A stretch of 64,000 nt of DNA, taken from contig NZ_FODT01000005.1 in assembly GCF_900110435.1 (NCBI RefSeq), positions 310,001-374,000 on the forward strand, written 5' to 3'. A program made the translations under genes and the position numbers. Positions 29,671 through 38,273 of the stretch are shown piece after piece; the first letter of the stretch is position 1; every line of letters starts with the position of its first letter. The notes under the pieces are model-generated. The model was not told the DNA's origin. It made no database searches and saw only the letters and a program-made list of their open reading frames with translations. This stretch comes from Rhodopseudomonas pseudopalustris. Its GTDB lineage: Bacteria > Pseudomonadota > Alphaproteobacteria > Rhizobiales > Xanthobacteraceae.

Positions 29671-30369
29671 CTATTCCAGTTCGATGATGACGCCGTCTTC
29701 GATCGATACCCGGCGATCCATCCGGCCCGCCAGCTCCATATTGTGGGTAGCGATCAGCATCGCCACCTGGGTCGCCTTCACCAACTGCGTCAGCGCCTTG
29801 AAAACGTGATCGGCGGTGTGCGGGTCGAGATTGCCGGTCGGCTCGTCGGCGAACAGAACGCGGGGCGCATTGGCAACCGCGCGCGCGATCGCGACGCGCT
29901 GTTGCTCGCCGCCCGACAATTCCGACGGCCGGTGGGTGATGCGGTCGCCGAGGCCGAGATAGGCCAGGATCTCCTTGGCGCGGCTGACCGTCTCGCTGCG
30001 CTTCAGGCCGCGGATCATCTGCGGCATCATCACGTTTTCCAGCGCGGTGAATTCCGGCAGCAGCCGGTGCGACTGGTAGACGAAGCCGATGTCGGTGCGC
30101 CTGATCTGGGTGCGCTCGGCGTCGGTCAGCGCCGTGGTCGCGGCGCCGCTGACATAGACCTCCCCCTCATCCGGATGCTCGAGCAGGCCGGCGATGTGCA
30201 GCAGCGTCGACTTGCCGGAGCCCGATGGTGCGACCAGCGCCACCGATTGCCCCGCCCACAGCGCCAGCTTGGCGCCGTTGAGGATCGTCAGCGTGGCTTC
30301 GCCCTGCGTGTATTGCCGCTTGATGTCGTGAAGGTAGACAACCGGGATGTCTTCCGCGCCCTGCTCCAT
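29671..30369 (-). CDS. lolD: Lipoprotein-releasing ABC transporter ATP-binding protein
   Basis: ATPase of the LolCDE complex that extracts outer-membrane lipoproteins from the inner membrane. The ABC motifs are complete: Walker [13 protein letters not shown]-loop [20 protein letters not shown], signature [14 protein letters not shown], Walker [14 protein letters not shown] and an H-loop ATHN. 232 residues is normal. It starts 10 bp after the permease gene, so the two are co-transcribed. The C-terminal side abuts the DUF3551 pair on the other strand. Confidence 0.95.
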   Translation of the reverse strand: MEQGAEDIPVVYLHDIKRQYTQGEATLTILNGAKLALWAGQSVALVAPSGSGKSTLLHIAGLLEHPDEGEVYVSGAATTALTDAERTQIRRTDIGFVYQSHRLLPEFTALENVMMPQMIRGLKRSETVSRAKEILAYLGLGDRITHRPSELSGGEQQRVAIARAVANAPRVLFADEPTGNLDPHTADHVFKALTQLVKATQVAMLIATHNMELAGRMDRRVSIEDGVIIELE

Positions 30370-30379
30370 GATCCGCGCC

Positions 30380-31648
30380 TCACTCGTACCGAAGCGCGTC
30401 GACGGGATCGAGCCGCGCCGCGCGCCACGACGGATACAGCGTCGCGAGGAACGACAGCGTCAGCGCCATGATCACCACCGCGCTGGTCTCGGCGAAATCG
30501 ACCTCGGCCGGCAGCTTGGACAGGAAATACAGCTCCGGCGAGAAAAGTTCGGTGTTGGTGACCCAGGACAGAAACTGCCGGATCGACTCGATGTTCATGC
30601 AGATCAGGAGACCGACGGCGAAGCCGCACAGCGTGCCGACCACGCCGATCGCTGCGCCGGTGATCAGGAAAATACGCATGATCGAGCCCTGCGTCGCGCC
30701 CATGGTGCGCAGGATCGCAATGTCGCTGCCCTTGTCCTTCACCAGCATGATCAGGCCGGAAACGATGTTCAGCGCCGCCACCAGCACAATCAATGTCAGG
30801 ATCAGGAACATCACGTTACGTTCGACCTGCAGCGCGTTGAAGAAGGTCGAGTTGCGCTGCCGCCAGTCGACCAGAAACACCGGCCGCCCTGCAGCCTCGG
30901 TCACGCTCTTGCGGAACGCGTCGATCCGGTCCGGATTGGTGGTGTAGACCTCGATCGCGGTGACGTCGTTGTTACGGTTGAAATAGGCCTGCGCTTCCTT
31001 CAGCGGCATGAACACGAAGGTCGAGTCATATTCCGACATGCCGATCTCGAACACCGCGGTGATCTTGTACGGCTTGATCCGGGGCGTGGTGCCCATCGGC
31101 GTCACCGCGCCGCGCGGCGCGACCAGGGTGACGCTGTCGCCGGCGTGCAGCGAAAGCTGATCGGCCAGCCGGCGTCCGATCGCGACGCCCTGCCCGTCGT
31201 CGAAGCCTTCGAGCGTGCCCTGCTTGATGTGGTTGGCGATCGAGGAGAGATTGTTGAGGTCGTCGGCGCGGATGCCGCGCACGAGCACACCCGAGGCGTT
31301 GAACGGCGACGACGCCAGCGCCTGGCCGTCGATCACCGGCGCCGCGAGCTTGATGCCCTGCACGCCGCTGATGCGATCGGCGACGTCCTTCCAGTCGGTC
31401 AGCGGGCTTTCCAGCGGCTGCACCAACAGGTGGCCGTTGAGGCCGAGAATCTTGTCGAGCAATTCCTTGCGGAAGCCGTTCATCACCGCCATCACGATGA
31501 TCAGCGTGGCGACGCCGAGCATGATGCCGAGGAACGAGAAGCCGGCGATCACCGAGATGAACCCCTCACGGCGACGCGCACGCAAATAGCGCCCGGACAG
31601 GAGCCATTCGAATGGCGCGAAAGGAGGAGTTCGAACAGGCTCGGTCAT
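30380..31648 (-). CDS. lolC: Lipoprotein-releasing ABC transporter permease LolC/LolE
   Basis: Membrane subunit of the lipoprotein-release transporter, 422 residues. The typical opening is [21 protein letters not shown], followed by one transmembrane helix, a large periplasmic domain (about residues 50-270) and three C-terminal helices with the MacB/FtsX-like core ([20 protein letters not shown]). Alphaproteobacteria often carry a single LolC/E-type permease (also called LolF), presumably a homodimer, and only one is present here. It lies between proS and lolD. Confidence 0.93.
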   Translation of the reverse strand: MTEPVRTPPFAPFEWLLSGRYLRARRREGFISVIAGFSFLGIMLGVATLIIVMAVMNGFRKELLDKILGLNGHLLVQPLESPLTDWKDVADRISGVQGIKLAAPVIDGQALASSPFNASGVLVRGIRADDLNNLSSIANHIKQGTLEGFDDGQGVAIGRRLADQLSLHAGDSVTLVAPRGAVTPMGTTPRIKPYKITAVFEIGMSEYDSTFVFMPLKEAQAYFNRNNDVTAIEVYTTNPDRIDAFRKSVTEAAGRPVFLVDWRQRNSTFFNALQVERNVMFLILTLIVLVAALNIVSGLIMLVKDKGSDIAILRTMGATQGSIMRIFLITGAAIGVVGTLCGFAVGLLICMNIESIRQFLSWVTNTELFSPELYFLSKLPAEVDFAETSAVVIMALTLSFLATLYPSWRAARLDPVDALRYE

Positions 31649-31716
31649 GCTGTGATCCAGGCTCCGAATTTCACACGATTCAGGCTAATTCTAGCCGAGC
31701 CCCCGGTGGATAAATT

Positions 31717-33036
31717 CTACGGCGCAAGCCGTGCGACCGCCTCCGCCAACGCGATCGTCTCGCGCGAGCCGTCACTGCGCCGCTTCAGCTCGACCTTGCC
31801 GTCTGCCAGGCCCTTCGGCCCGACCAGCACCTGCCACGGAATGCCGATCAGATCCGCGGTCGCGAACTTCGCGCCGGCGCGCTGGTCGGTGTCGTCATAC
31901 AGCACATCGACGCCCTTCGCCGCGAGCTCACGATAAAGCTGCTCACACGCGGCATCGGTCTGGGCATCGCCCTGCTTCAGGTTGAGGATCGCGACCCGGA
32001 ACGGCGCGACCTCTTCCGGCCACTTGATGCCGTTCTCGTCATGGCAGGCTTCGATGATCGCGCCGACCAGGCGCGACACGCCGACGCCGTAGGAGCCGCC
32101 GTGGATCGGCGCATCGGCGCCGTCGGGGCCGGCGACATTGGCCTTCATCGAGTCGGAATATTTGGTGCCGAAATAGAAAATCTGGCCGACCTCGATGCCA
32201 CGGGTGTTGAGCCGGTTGGCCTCGGGCACTTCGCTCTCGTAGCGGGCCGCGTCATGCACGTCTTCTGTCGCGGCGTAGACCGAGGTCCACTGCTGGATGA
32301 TCGGCGTCAGATCGCCATCATAGTCGACGTCCTCGCCCGGCACCGGCAGGTTCAGCACGTCGCGATCGCAATACACGCCGGACTCGCCGGTATCGGCCAG
32401 CACGATGAATTCGTGGCTGAGGTCGCCGCCGATCGGTCCGGTCTCGGCGCGCATCGGAATCGCCTTCAGCCCCATCCGCGCAAAGGTCCGCAAATAGGCG
32501 ACGAACATCCGATTATACGACTTGCGCGCGGCGGCCTCGTCGACGTCGAACGAATAGGCGTCCTTCATCAGGAATTCGCGGCCGCGCATCACGCCGAAGC
32601 GCGGGCGCTGCTCGTCGCGGAACTTCCACTGGATGTGATACAGGTTGAGCGGCAGGCTCTTGTACGACTTGACGTAGGCGCGGAAGATCTCGGTGATCAT
32701 TTCCTCGTTGGTCGGCCCGTACAGCAGCTCGCGCTTGTGGCGATCGGCGATCCGCAGCATCTCCGGACCATAGGCGTCGTAGCGACCGCTCTCGCGCCAC
32801 AGATCGGCGAGCTGCAGCGTCGGCATCAGCAGCTCGATCGCGCCGGCGCGGTTCTGCTCTTCGCGCACGATCTGCTCGATCTTCTTCAGCACCCGGTGAC
32901 CGAGCGGCAGCCAGGCATAGATGCCGGCGGCTTCCTGGCGCAGCATCCCGGCGCGCAGCATCAGCCGGTGCGAGACGATCTCGGCTTCCTTCGGGTTTTC
33001 CTTCAGGATCGGCAGGAAGAATCGCGACAAACGCAT
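31717..33036 (-). CDS. proS: Proline--tRNA ligase, short alphaproteobacterial type
   Basis: Class II synthetase charging tRNA-Pro, 439 residues. The sequence begins [19 protein letters not shown] and shows class II motifs ([40 protein letters not shown]) plus a C-terminal anticodon-binding domain. The editing insertion domain of E. coli ProS is absent, which is normal in this class and explains the length. A conserved neighbour of lolC and lolD in Rhizobiales. The upstream 275 bp hold no gene. Confidence 0.96.
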   Translation of the reverse strand: MRLSRFFLPILKENPKEAEIVSHRLMLRAGMLRQEAAGIYAWLPLGHRVLKKIEQIVREEQNRAGAIELLMPTLQLADLWRESGRYDAYGPEMLRIADRHKRELLYGPTNEEMITEIFRAYVKSYKSLPLNLYHIQWKFRDEQRPRFGVMRGREFLMKDAYSFDVDEAAARKSYNRMFVAYLRTFARMGLKAIPMRAETGPIGGDLSHEFIVLADTGESGVYCDRDVLNLPVPGEDVDYDGDLTPIIQQWTSVYAATEDVHDAARYESEVPEANRLNTRGIEVGQIFYFGTKYSDSMKANVAGPDGADAPIHGGSYGVGVSRLVGAIIEACHDENGIKWPEEVAPFRVAILNLKQGDAQTDAACEQLYRELAAKGVDVLYDDTDQRAGAKFATADLIGIPWQVLVGPKGLADGKVELKRRSDGSRETIALAEAVARLAP

Positions 33037-33255
33037 GGGATTTGCTCAAGAATCAGGGGAAATCAGGTTTGCGCCAGTGAAACCGGATCGGACGCCAAAA
33101 CACAAGGGCAAGGCCGCGCAACTTTGCGAAAACCACTGATTCAGCGTGCGATGTCGGTCGCGGCGCTGGAGCGGCGGCTGGCGTCGATCAGGTGCGACGC
33201 CAGCGTCGTGACCGGGCAAGCCCCGGCTCAAGGGGCAGGTCCGCCCATCAACGCC

Positions 33256-33277
33256 GCGACCGCCCAAGCGGTCGCGA
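33256..33277. repeat. Perfect hairpin in the proS-PCuAC gap
   Basis: 9-bp perfect stem with a CCAA loop, 35 bp past the end of the PCuAC gene. There is no T tract on either strand, so it is not a classical terminator; it may act as a 3'-end stabiliser. Confidence 0.4.
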
Positions 33278-33311
33278 CGCGTGCCCATTCCGTTTCATCA
33301 CTGCGGTTGCC

Positions 33312-33833
33312 TCAGTGGCCGGAATGCCCCTTGTGGTCCGTCTTCGTCATGCTGCCGCCGGCATCGCCCGGCGCCTTGGCGCCGACGCCCGCGACATCGA
33401 GCGTGACCGGCACCTTTCCGGCCTTTTCGAATTGCAGCGTCACCGGCACCTTCTCGCCTTCCTTGAGCGGGCCTTTCAGGTCCATCAGCATGATGTGATA
33501 GCCGCCCGGCGCGAGCTTGACGGTCTTGCCCGGCTCGATTGAAAGGCCCTTGTCCAGCAGCCGCATCTTCATCACGCCGTTGTCCATCGACATCTCGTGG
33601 ACCTCGACCTTGCCGGCGACGTCGGCCGTCGCCGACACCAGCCGGTCGGCCGCAGCGCCCTTGTTGTCGATGGTCAGGAAGCCGCCGGCGACCTTGGCGC
33701 CACCGGGCGTCGCGCGGCTCCAGGCTTCGGTGATCACCAGATCGCCGGCCTTGATTTCGGCCGCCTGTACGGCGGCGACGGACAGCAGGCTGACGGCGGC
33801 AACGGAGGCGAATGTACGAATGAGTCTGTTCAT
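33312..33833 (-). CDS. Periplasmic copper chaperone PCuAC
   Basis: 173-residue secreted copper-binding protein of the PCuAC (DUF461) family, which delivers Cu(I) to cytochrome oxidase. The signal peptide is MNRLIRTFASVAAVSLLSVAAVQA. The metal motif H(M)x10Mx21HxM is visible as VHEMSMDNGVMKMR followed by GGYHIMLMDLKGPL. A His-rich tail (DHKGHSGH) adds possible ligands. The ATG at 33833 is preceded by GAGGA. It lies downstream of a DUF2946 gene on the same strand, separated by a palindromic repeat at 33980-34028; the two probably serve copper handling together. Confidence 0.92.
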   Translation of the reverse strand: MNRLIRTFASVAAVSLLSVAAVQAAEIKAGDLVITEAWSRATPGGAKVAGGFLTIDNKGAAADRLVSATADVAGKVEVHEMSMDNGVMKMRLLDKGLSIEPGKTVKLAPGGYHIMLMDLKGPLKEGEKVPVTLQFEKAGKVPVTLDVAGVGAKAPGDAGGSMTKTDHKGHSGH

Positions 33834-33979
33834 GATCGAATCCTCGATGGGACTTGCTGGGGATGAAACGGTCCGACGACAGCGCGGATGCACGACGCAT
33901 CCGTCCCCGCCCCGGTCCGATGAACTCTTCAGAAGATGGCAGCGCGAACGCTGCGAATGCACTTGGCGAAAATACGCTC

Positions 33980-34028
33980 GAGCATGATCCCGAAAAGTGG
34001 ATGCCGGTTTTCGGAAAAGATCATGCTC
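33980..34028. repeat. Interspersed palindromic repeat, module A
   Basis: 49-bp element bounded by GAGCATGATC/GATCATGCTC with an inner CCGAAAA/TTTTCGG pair, able to form a long hairpin. A copy in opposite orientation at 57115-57163 differs at only two positions. It lies between the DUF2946 and PCuAC genes. Confidence 0.85.
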
Positions 34029-34038
34029 CATCAAGAAT

Positions 34039-34419
34039 CTAGGCGGCGACCCGCGACGGAGGTGCGCGGGCCCGTGCGTTGAGCCCGGCGCGCGCGACAG
34101 GCGGCGCCTGTTCGGACACCGACCAGACCAGCCGCTGGTACGTGCGCTCGACCACCGCGAACTCCCGCGGCGCAGCCGCAGGCATCGGCGCTCCGCCGAG
34201 GCCGACGGCGCAAACCGCGCAACACCCGCCGTCATGCGGCACACCGGTCGGGCTGGTCTCGCCATTATCGGCGGACGCCATCACGGAACAAAGGTGAACG
34301 GAGGATGAGGGATCGGCGATCGCGGAGGCGACGAAACGGAACGCTCCGATCGGCGACAGCAGCTGCACCAGCAGGGCAACTGCAAAGATCGGAATCACTC
34401 GCCAGAGACGTCGGCGCAT
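34039..34419 (-). CDS. DUF2946 family membrane-anchored protein
   Basis: 126-residue protein: one N-terminal hydrophobic segment (WRVIPIFAVALLVQLLSPIG), a Cys-rich centre (HDGGCCAVCAVG), and the conserved end LNARARAPP typical of DUF2946. Proteins of this family are often encoded near copper genes, and here PCuAC lies downstream on the same strand. The start is taken at the ATG at 34419 (MRRRLWRVIP), just ahead of the hydrophobic segment. A role in copper uptake or sensing is inference from context. Confidence 0.78.
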   Translation of the reverse strand: MRRRLWRVIPIFAVALLVQLLSPIGAFRFVASAIADPSSSVHLCSVMASADNGETSPTGVPHDGGCCAVCAVGLGGAPMPAAAPREFAVVERTYQRLVWSVSEQAPPVARAGLNARARAPPSRVAA

Positions 34420-34965
34420 CACGGCCTGTCCTCCATCGTGGCGAAATAACACGCAGGTTTACCGCTGTCGATCGCGGTCAGATCCCCTCGCCTCTAAGCC
34501 AGCAATAACAGCTGCAATCGACAACCGACCGCAAATGGGGAGTTTTCGTTCATTTCACCGCGCGCCTTAAATTTGAACATTCGTTGCCGAAAATGGTGAC
34601 AAGTCAAAAAACTTCGGTTACGAATATAGCAACAGGCATAGCCCTAGGGCGAAAGTCTGGTGGTCCAAGTCTCGGGAGGAACCCTGACGCGCAAAAATGC
34701 AGCGTCGCCCGGCAAACAAAACAATAACTTCAAATCATTCGGGAAAATATTAGGGTCGACACAGTTTTCAGCAGGGCACCCGCCCTGCTTTTCTTTTTCC
34801 AGCCTCGCTTATCGTTGTTTTGCTTCAGCGCCTGTCGTTTGGACGGCGTGTTCAGAACAGCGAATCGCGCACATCGGACAGCTCACGCGACACACACGAT
34901 TCGCGCGACGAACCCATTGTCGTCGGTCGATGATGAGCGCTGCGAATCGACTTGGCGCGCGGGTT
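34420..34965. other. 546-bp non-coding stretch with orphan leader and terminator
   Basis: No convincing gene. The stretch is visibly more AT-rich than its surroundings. Features on the plus strand: a 10-bp palindrome GCCCTAGGGC (34641-34650), a strong Shine-Dalgarno-like CGGGAGGAACC near 34675 with no proper reading frame behind it, then the terminator at 34770-34797. It could hold a small RNA or the remains of a lost gene's promoter and leader. It also contains the promoter of the DUF2946 gene. Confidence 0.5.
34770..34797 (+). terminator. Orphan intrinsic terminator
   Basis: Perfect 8-bp stem AGCAGGGC/GCCCTGCT with a 4-nt loop, followed by TTTCTTTTT. It has the right orientation for a plus-strand transcript, but no plus-strand gene lies upstream. 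Confidence 0.85.
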
Positions 34966-35250
34966 CTACAGCGGAAATCCCATCAGCTTTGACAGCCGTT
35001 CGACGCCGAGCCAGCCGGAGCGATAGGCGTACAGCGCGGCGGCGAAGATCGTTGCCGAGATCAGCGTGGTCCACAGCACCTTGCGGGCCATCAGCGTCTT
35101 CACCGGTGCGCCGGGATCAGCGCCGGCAACATCGCCGTCCGTCTCGCCGGTCTCGGCGCGATTGCGCACGCCGAATGGCAGGGCCATGAACAGCACGACC
35201 CACCACAGTACAAAGTAGATCGCCAGCAGACTCGCGACCTGGGCGACCAT
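34966..35250 (-). CDS. DUF1467 family small membrane protein
   Basis: 94-residue protein with two hydrophobic segments (about residues 5-25 and 60-80) and the conserved opening YFVLWWVVLFMALPFGVRN. DUF1467 is a family of unknown function found in alphaproteobacteria, usually between mce and proS. Here the start codon directly abuts the mce stop (TAAATG), so the two are co-translated. The neighbour proS is separated by the copper genes and non-coding DNA described above. Confidence 0.88.
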   Translation of the reverse strand: MVAQVASLLAIYFVLWWVVLFMALPFGVRNRAETGETDGDVAGADPGAPVKTLMARKVLWTTLISATIFAAALYAYRSGWLGVERLSKLMGFPL

Positions 35251-35655
35251 TTACGACTGCTCGATTTCGACCAGCGCGCCCGAGAAATCCTTCGGATGCA
35301 GAAACAGCACCGGCTTGCCGTGCGCGCCGATCTTCGGCTGGCCGTCGCCGAGCACGCGAGCGCCCTCCTTGATCAGCGTGTCACGCGCCGCGATGATGTC
35401 CGGCACTTCGTAGCAGACGTGATGGATCCCGCCGTCGGCGTTTCGCTCCAGAAACTTCGCGATCGGCGACGCCTCGCCGAGCGGCTGGATGAATTCGATC
35501 TTGGTGTTCGGCAGCGTCACGAACACGGTGATGACGCCGTGATCCGGCAACGGCACGGCCGCGGAAATCTCCGCGTTGAAAGCAGCGCCGTAGATCTTCG
35601 CCGCCTGCTCCGCATCCTTCACCGCGATGGCCACATGATTGAGCCGGCCCAGCAT
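35251..35655 (-). CDS. mce: Methylmalonyl-CoA epimerase
   Basis: Interconverts (R)- and (S)-methylmalonyl-CoA in propionate metabolism. A vicinal-oxygen-chelate fold protein of 134 residues: LNHVAIAVKDAEQAAKIY at the N-terminus with the first metal His, then GIHHVCYEVPDI and LHPKDFSGALVEIEQ with the further metal ligands. Length and sequence are typical. It is followed without gap by the DUF1467 gene, and is separated from rnj by a 139-bp gap filled with palindromic repeats. Confidence 0.94.
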   Translation of the reverse strand: MLGRLNHVAIAVKDAEQAAKIYGAAFNAEISAAVPLPDHGVITVFVTLPNTKIEFIQPLGEASPIAKFLERNADGGIHHVCYEVPDIIAARDTLIKEGARVLGDGQPKIGAHGKPVLFLHPKDFSGALVEIEQS

Positions 35656-35694
35656 GATTACGTCTCCTTTGTTGTTTCTTGTTGTTCGATCCTC

Positions 35695-35790
35695 GGAGCT
35701 TCGGTCTGATCGAAACAGAACCGAAGCTCCAGCTCCTAACCTTGAAGCGCTGTCTTCATGCGAGCCGGTCTCCGGTTCGCTCGAAAACGC
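35695..35790. repeat. Interspersed palindromic repeat, modules C and B, inverted copy
   Basis: Module C at 35695-35730 (GGAGCTTCGG/CCGAAGCTCC arms) and module B at about 35745-35790. Read on the minus strand, B then C gives the same order as at 4712-4800. It begins 3 nt after the rnj stop and may serve as its 3' hairpin. Confidence 0.75.
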
Positions 35791-35793
35791 TCG

Positions 35794-37467
35794 CTAAACC
35801 TTCAGCACGTGCACGAAGCACAACGGCTTCTTGCCCCACTCCGTCTGCACCACAGAGCGCACCGTGCGCCGCACCGATTCCGCGACCGCATCGGGATCGC
35901 GCCTGCGCGCCTTCGGCAACCCTTCGACCGTCGACACGACGGCGTCGAACACAATGTCGTCGAGCGGCTCGCCGGCGCTATTGTTTTCCGGAATGCCGAT
36001 CAGTTCGACTTCTGGATCGTCGACCAGCTCGCCGGCCTGGGTCAATGCCAGCGTCACGAAGGCGCAGCCGGCGAACGCCATCTTGCGACGTTCGACCACC
36101 GCGCGCGACTTTTCCTCTTCGAGGATGGTGCCGTCCTTGTAGAGCCGGCCCGACGGCAATTGTTCAATGATCGCAGGGTCACCCGGCCCGAGCCGGACCA
36201 GATCGCCGTTGCGGCAGACCATCACCTTGGGCACACCCATCTGCCGCGCCAGCTTGGCGTGCTCGTTGAGATGCAGCGCCTCGCCGTGCACCGGAATCAG
36301 CAGTTGCGGCCGCACCCAGGAGATCATCTCGCGCAGTTCTTCGCGGCGCGGATGGCCGGAGACGTGCACCAGATGATCGCGGTCGGTGATCACCTCGATG
36401 CCCTGGTTGACCAGCCCGTTGATGATGCTGCCGACCGCCTTCTCGTTGCCCGGAATGGTGCGCGACGAGAAGATCACGCAGTCGCCCTTGTTCAGGGTGA
36501 TCTCGGGATGATCGTCGCGCGCGATCCGCGCCAGCGCCGCGCGCGGCTCGCCCTGGCTGCCGGTGCACAGCGCCAGCACCTTGTCCGGCGGGAAATGGCC
36601 ATAATATTCGGGCCCGCGGAAACCCTGAATGCCGTCGAGATAGCCGCATTCGCGCGCGACGTTCGAGACGCGGTCCATCGCGCGACCGACCAGCACCACT
36701 TCCCGCCCAGCCGCCTTAGCGGCTTGGGCGACGGCATGAATGCGACCGACATTCGAGGCGAAGGTCGTCACCGCGACGCGGCCCTTGGCGGCCTTGATCA
36801 GGCCGGTGAGCGACGCGCCCACCTCGGTCTCCGACGGCGAACGTCCGTCGCGCACCGCATTGGTGGAATCGCCGATCAGCGCCAGCACGCCCTCGTCGCC
36901 GAGTTCGCGCAGCCGCTTTTCGTCGGTGGGCGGGCCGACCACCGGCGTCGGGTCGATCTTCCAGTCGCCGGTGTGCAGCACGAGGCCGGCCGAGGTGCGG
37001 ATCGCCAGCGCGTGCGATTCGGGAATCGAATGCGCGACCGGGATGAACTCGATGTTGAACGGCCCGAGATCGATGCGACCGCCGGACGGCACCTCGGTGA
37101 TCGGGATCTTCAGCGTGGTGCGCTCGGCCGCGAGCTTGGCGGCGAACAGCGCCGCGCTGAACTTTGTCGCATAGATCGGGCAGCGCAGCTTCGGCCACAG
37201 GTCGATGATGGCGCCGAAATGGTCTTCGTGGGCGTGGGTCAGCACCAGCCCGACCAGATTCTTCTTCTCTTTCTCGAGAAACCGGACATCCGGCATGATC
37301 AAATCGATGCCGGGCAGGTGTTCCTCGTCGCCGAACGACACGCCGAGATCGACCGCGAGCCAGCTCCGCTGATGGCGGTTGCCGAGCCCGTAGATCGACA
37401 GATTCATCCCAATTTCGCCGACACCGCCCAAGGGCGCAAAAGTAAGTTCGTCCGGCCGCGCCATCAA
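35794..37467 (-). CDS. rnj: Ribonuclease J
   Basis: Metallo-beta-lactamase/beta-CASP RNase with 5'-3' exonuclease and endonuclease activity in RNA turnover and rRNA maturation. The zinc motif is LTHAHEDHFGAI; GDSTNAV, FSSRTIPGNEKAV and VSGHPRREEL follow, with a shortened C-terminal domain. 557 residues is normal for alphaproteobacteria. Its start overlaps the birA stop by 4 nt, putting it at the end of the nuo-birA-rnj transcription unit. Confidence 0.95.
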   Translation of the reverse strand: MMARPDELTFAPLGGVGEIGMNLSIYGLGNRHQRSWLAVDLGVSFGDEEHLPGIDLIMPDVRFLEKEKKNLVGLVLTHAHEDHFGAIIDLWPKLRCPIYATKFSAALFAAKLAAERTTLKIPITEVPSGGRIDLGPFNIEFIPVAHSIPESHALAIRTSAGLVLHTGDWKIDPTPVVGPPTDEKRLRELGDEGVLALIGDSTNAVRDGRSPSETEVGASLTGLIKAAKGRVAVTTFASNVGRIHAVAQAAKAAGREVVLVGRAMDRVSNVARECGYLDGIQGFRGPEYYGHFPPDKVLALCTGSQGEPRAALARIARDDHPEITLNKGDCVIFSSRTIPGNEKAVGSIINGLVNQGIEVITDRDHLVHVSGHPRREELREMISWVRPQLLIPVHGEALHLNEHAKLARQMGVPKVMVCRNGDLVRLGPGDPAIIEQLPSGRLYKDGTILEEEKSRAVVERRKMAFAGCAFVTLALTQAGELVDDPEVELIGIPENNSAGEPLDDIVFDAVVSTVEGLPKARRRDPDAVAESVRRTVRSVVQTEWGKKPLCFVHVLKV

Positions 37468-38273
37468 TTCGCTCCTGCTGATGCAGCCGTTCTGAAATAC
37501 ACGTCGCCGGCCGAAACCGGCACACGTCTGCCGTCGGAGGTGCGCACGATCAGGCAGCCTGTTTCGTCAATCGTATCAAAAATGCCGTCGATGGTCGTTG
37601 ATCCTGATTGGACCGACACCGGCCCGCCGAGTCCAGCGGCGCGCGCGAGCCACTGCCGACGGATCTCGCCGAATCCACGCCCCTCGTTCCACACCGCGCG
37701 CGTCTCTGCCCAGGCATCCGACAAGGCCGCGAACAGGTCTTCGGCGCTGACGTGAATGCCGAGGCCGTGCAGCGACGCAGCGGGGTAAGGCGTATCGTCC
37801 GGAGCCGCCACCACGTTGGTGCCGATGCCGACCACGACGGCGAGACGGTCGGCGCCGACGCTTTCGGCTTCAAGCAGGATGCCGGTCAGCTTCTTGCCGC
37901 CCGCCAGCACGTCGTTCGGCCATTTCAGGCGGAAGCCGAAATCCGCCCCGCCTGCCCGCGCCCGCGCTTCGAAGCTGACCTGCTGCAGCGCCGTCTCCAG
38001 CGCCAGCCCCGCAGCAAAGCCGAGCGTGGCGGCAACGCCGGGCGGCACAGCCAACACTTCGAGAACGGTGGCGGCGAGATTACCCCGCGGCGCGATCCAC
38101 GCGCGCTGCCGTCGGCCGCGGCCTGCCGTCTGCTCGGTGGTGACGAACCACATCGGTCCGCGCTCGCCGGCGCGCGCCTGCGCCAGAGCCTCCGAATTGG
38201 TCGAGCCGATCGCATCGAAGGCGGCGAGACGATATCCCGCCGCCTTTGCTCTCGGCCCGAGTTGCAGAGCCAT
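37464..38273 (-). CDS. birA: Biotin--[acetyl-CoA-carboxylase] ligase
   Basis: Class I biotin protein ligase: activates biotin to biotinyl-AMP and transfers it to carboxylase carrier domains. The adenylate-binding GRGRRQRAWIAPRGNLAATV is present, with RLKWPNDVLAGGKKLTGILLE further on. There is no N-terminal helix-turn-helix, so it is not a BirA-type repressor. 269 residues. It starts 1 nt after the nuoN stop and overlaps rnj by 4 nt, a conserved link in Rhizobiales. Its enzyme targets would include the carboxylase that produces methylmalonyl-CoA, the substrate of Mce. Confidence 0.94.
   Translation of the reverse strand: MALQLGPRAKAAGYRLAAFDAIGSTNSEALAQARAGERGPMWFVTTEQTAGRGRRQRAWIAPRGNLAATVLEVLAVPPGVAATLGFAAGLALETALQQVSFEARARAGGADFGFRLKWPNDVLAGGKKLTGILLEAESVGADRLAVVVGIGTNVVAAPDDTPYPAASLHGLGIHVSAEDLFAALSDAWAETRAVWNEGRGFGEIRRQWLARAAGLGGPVSVQSGSTTIDGIFDTIDETGCLIVRTSDGRRVPVSAGDVYFRTAASAGAN

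Noticed and set aside
33256-33277. Hairpin downstream of the PCuAC gene as a terminator
   Set aside because: Perfect stem, but no T tract on either strand; listed only as a hairpin.
34697-34753. 18-codon peptide after CGGGAGGAACC
   Set aside because: The ATG is too far from the ribosome binding site, and the sequence has no signal or membrane segment.
34660-34992. 110-codon plus-strand frame in the 34.4-35.0 kb gap
   Set aside because: It runs straight through the terminator hairpin, has no family features, and its codon use is unlike neighbouring genes.
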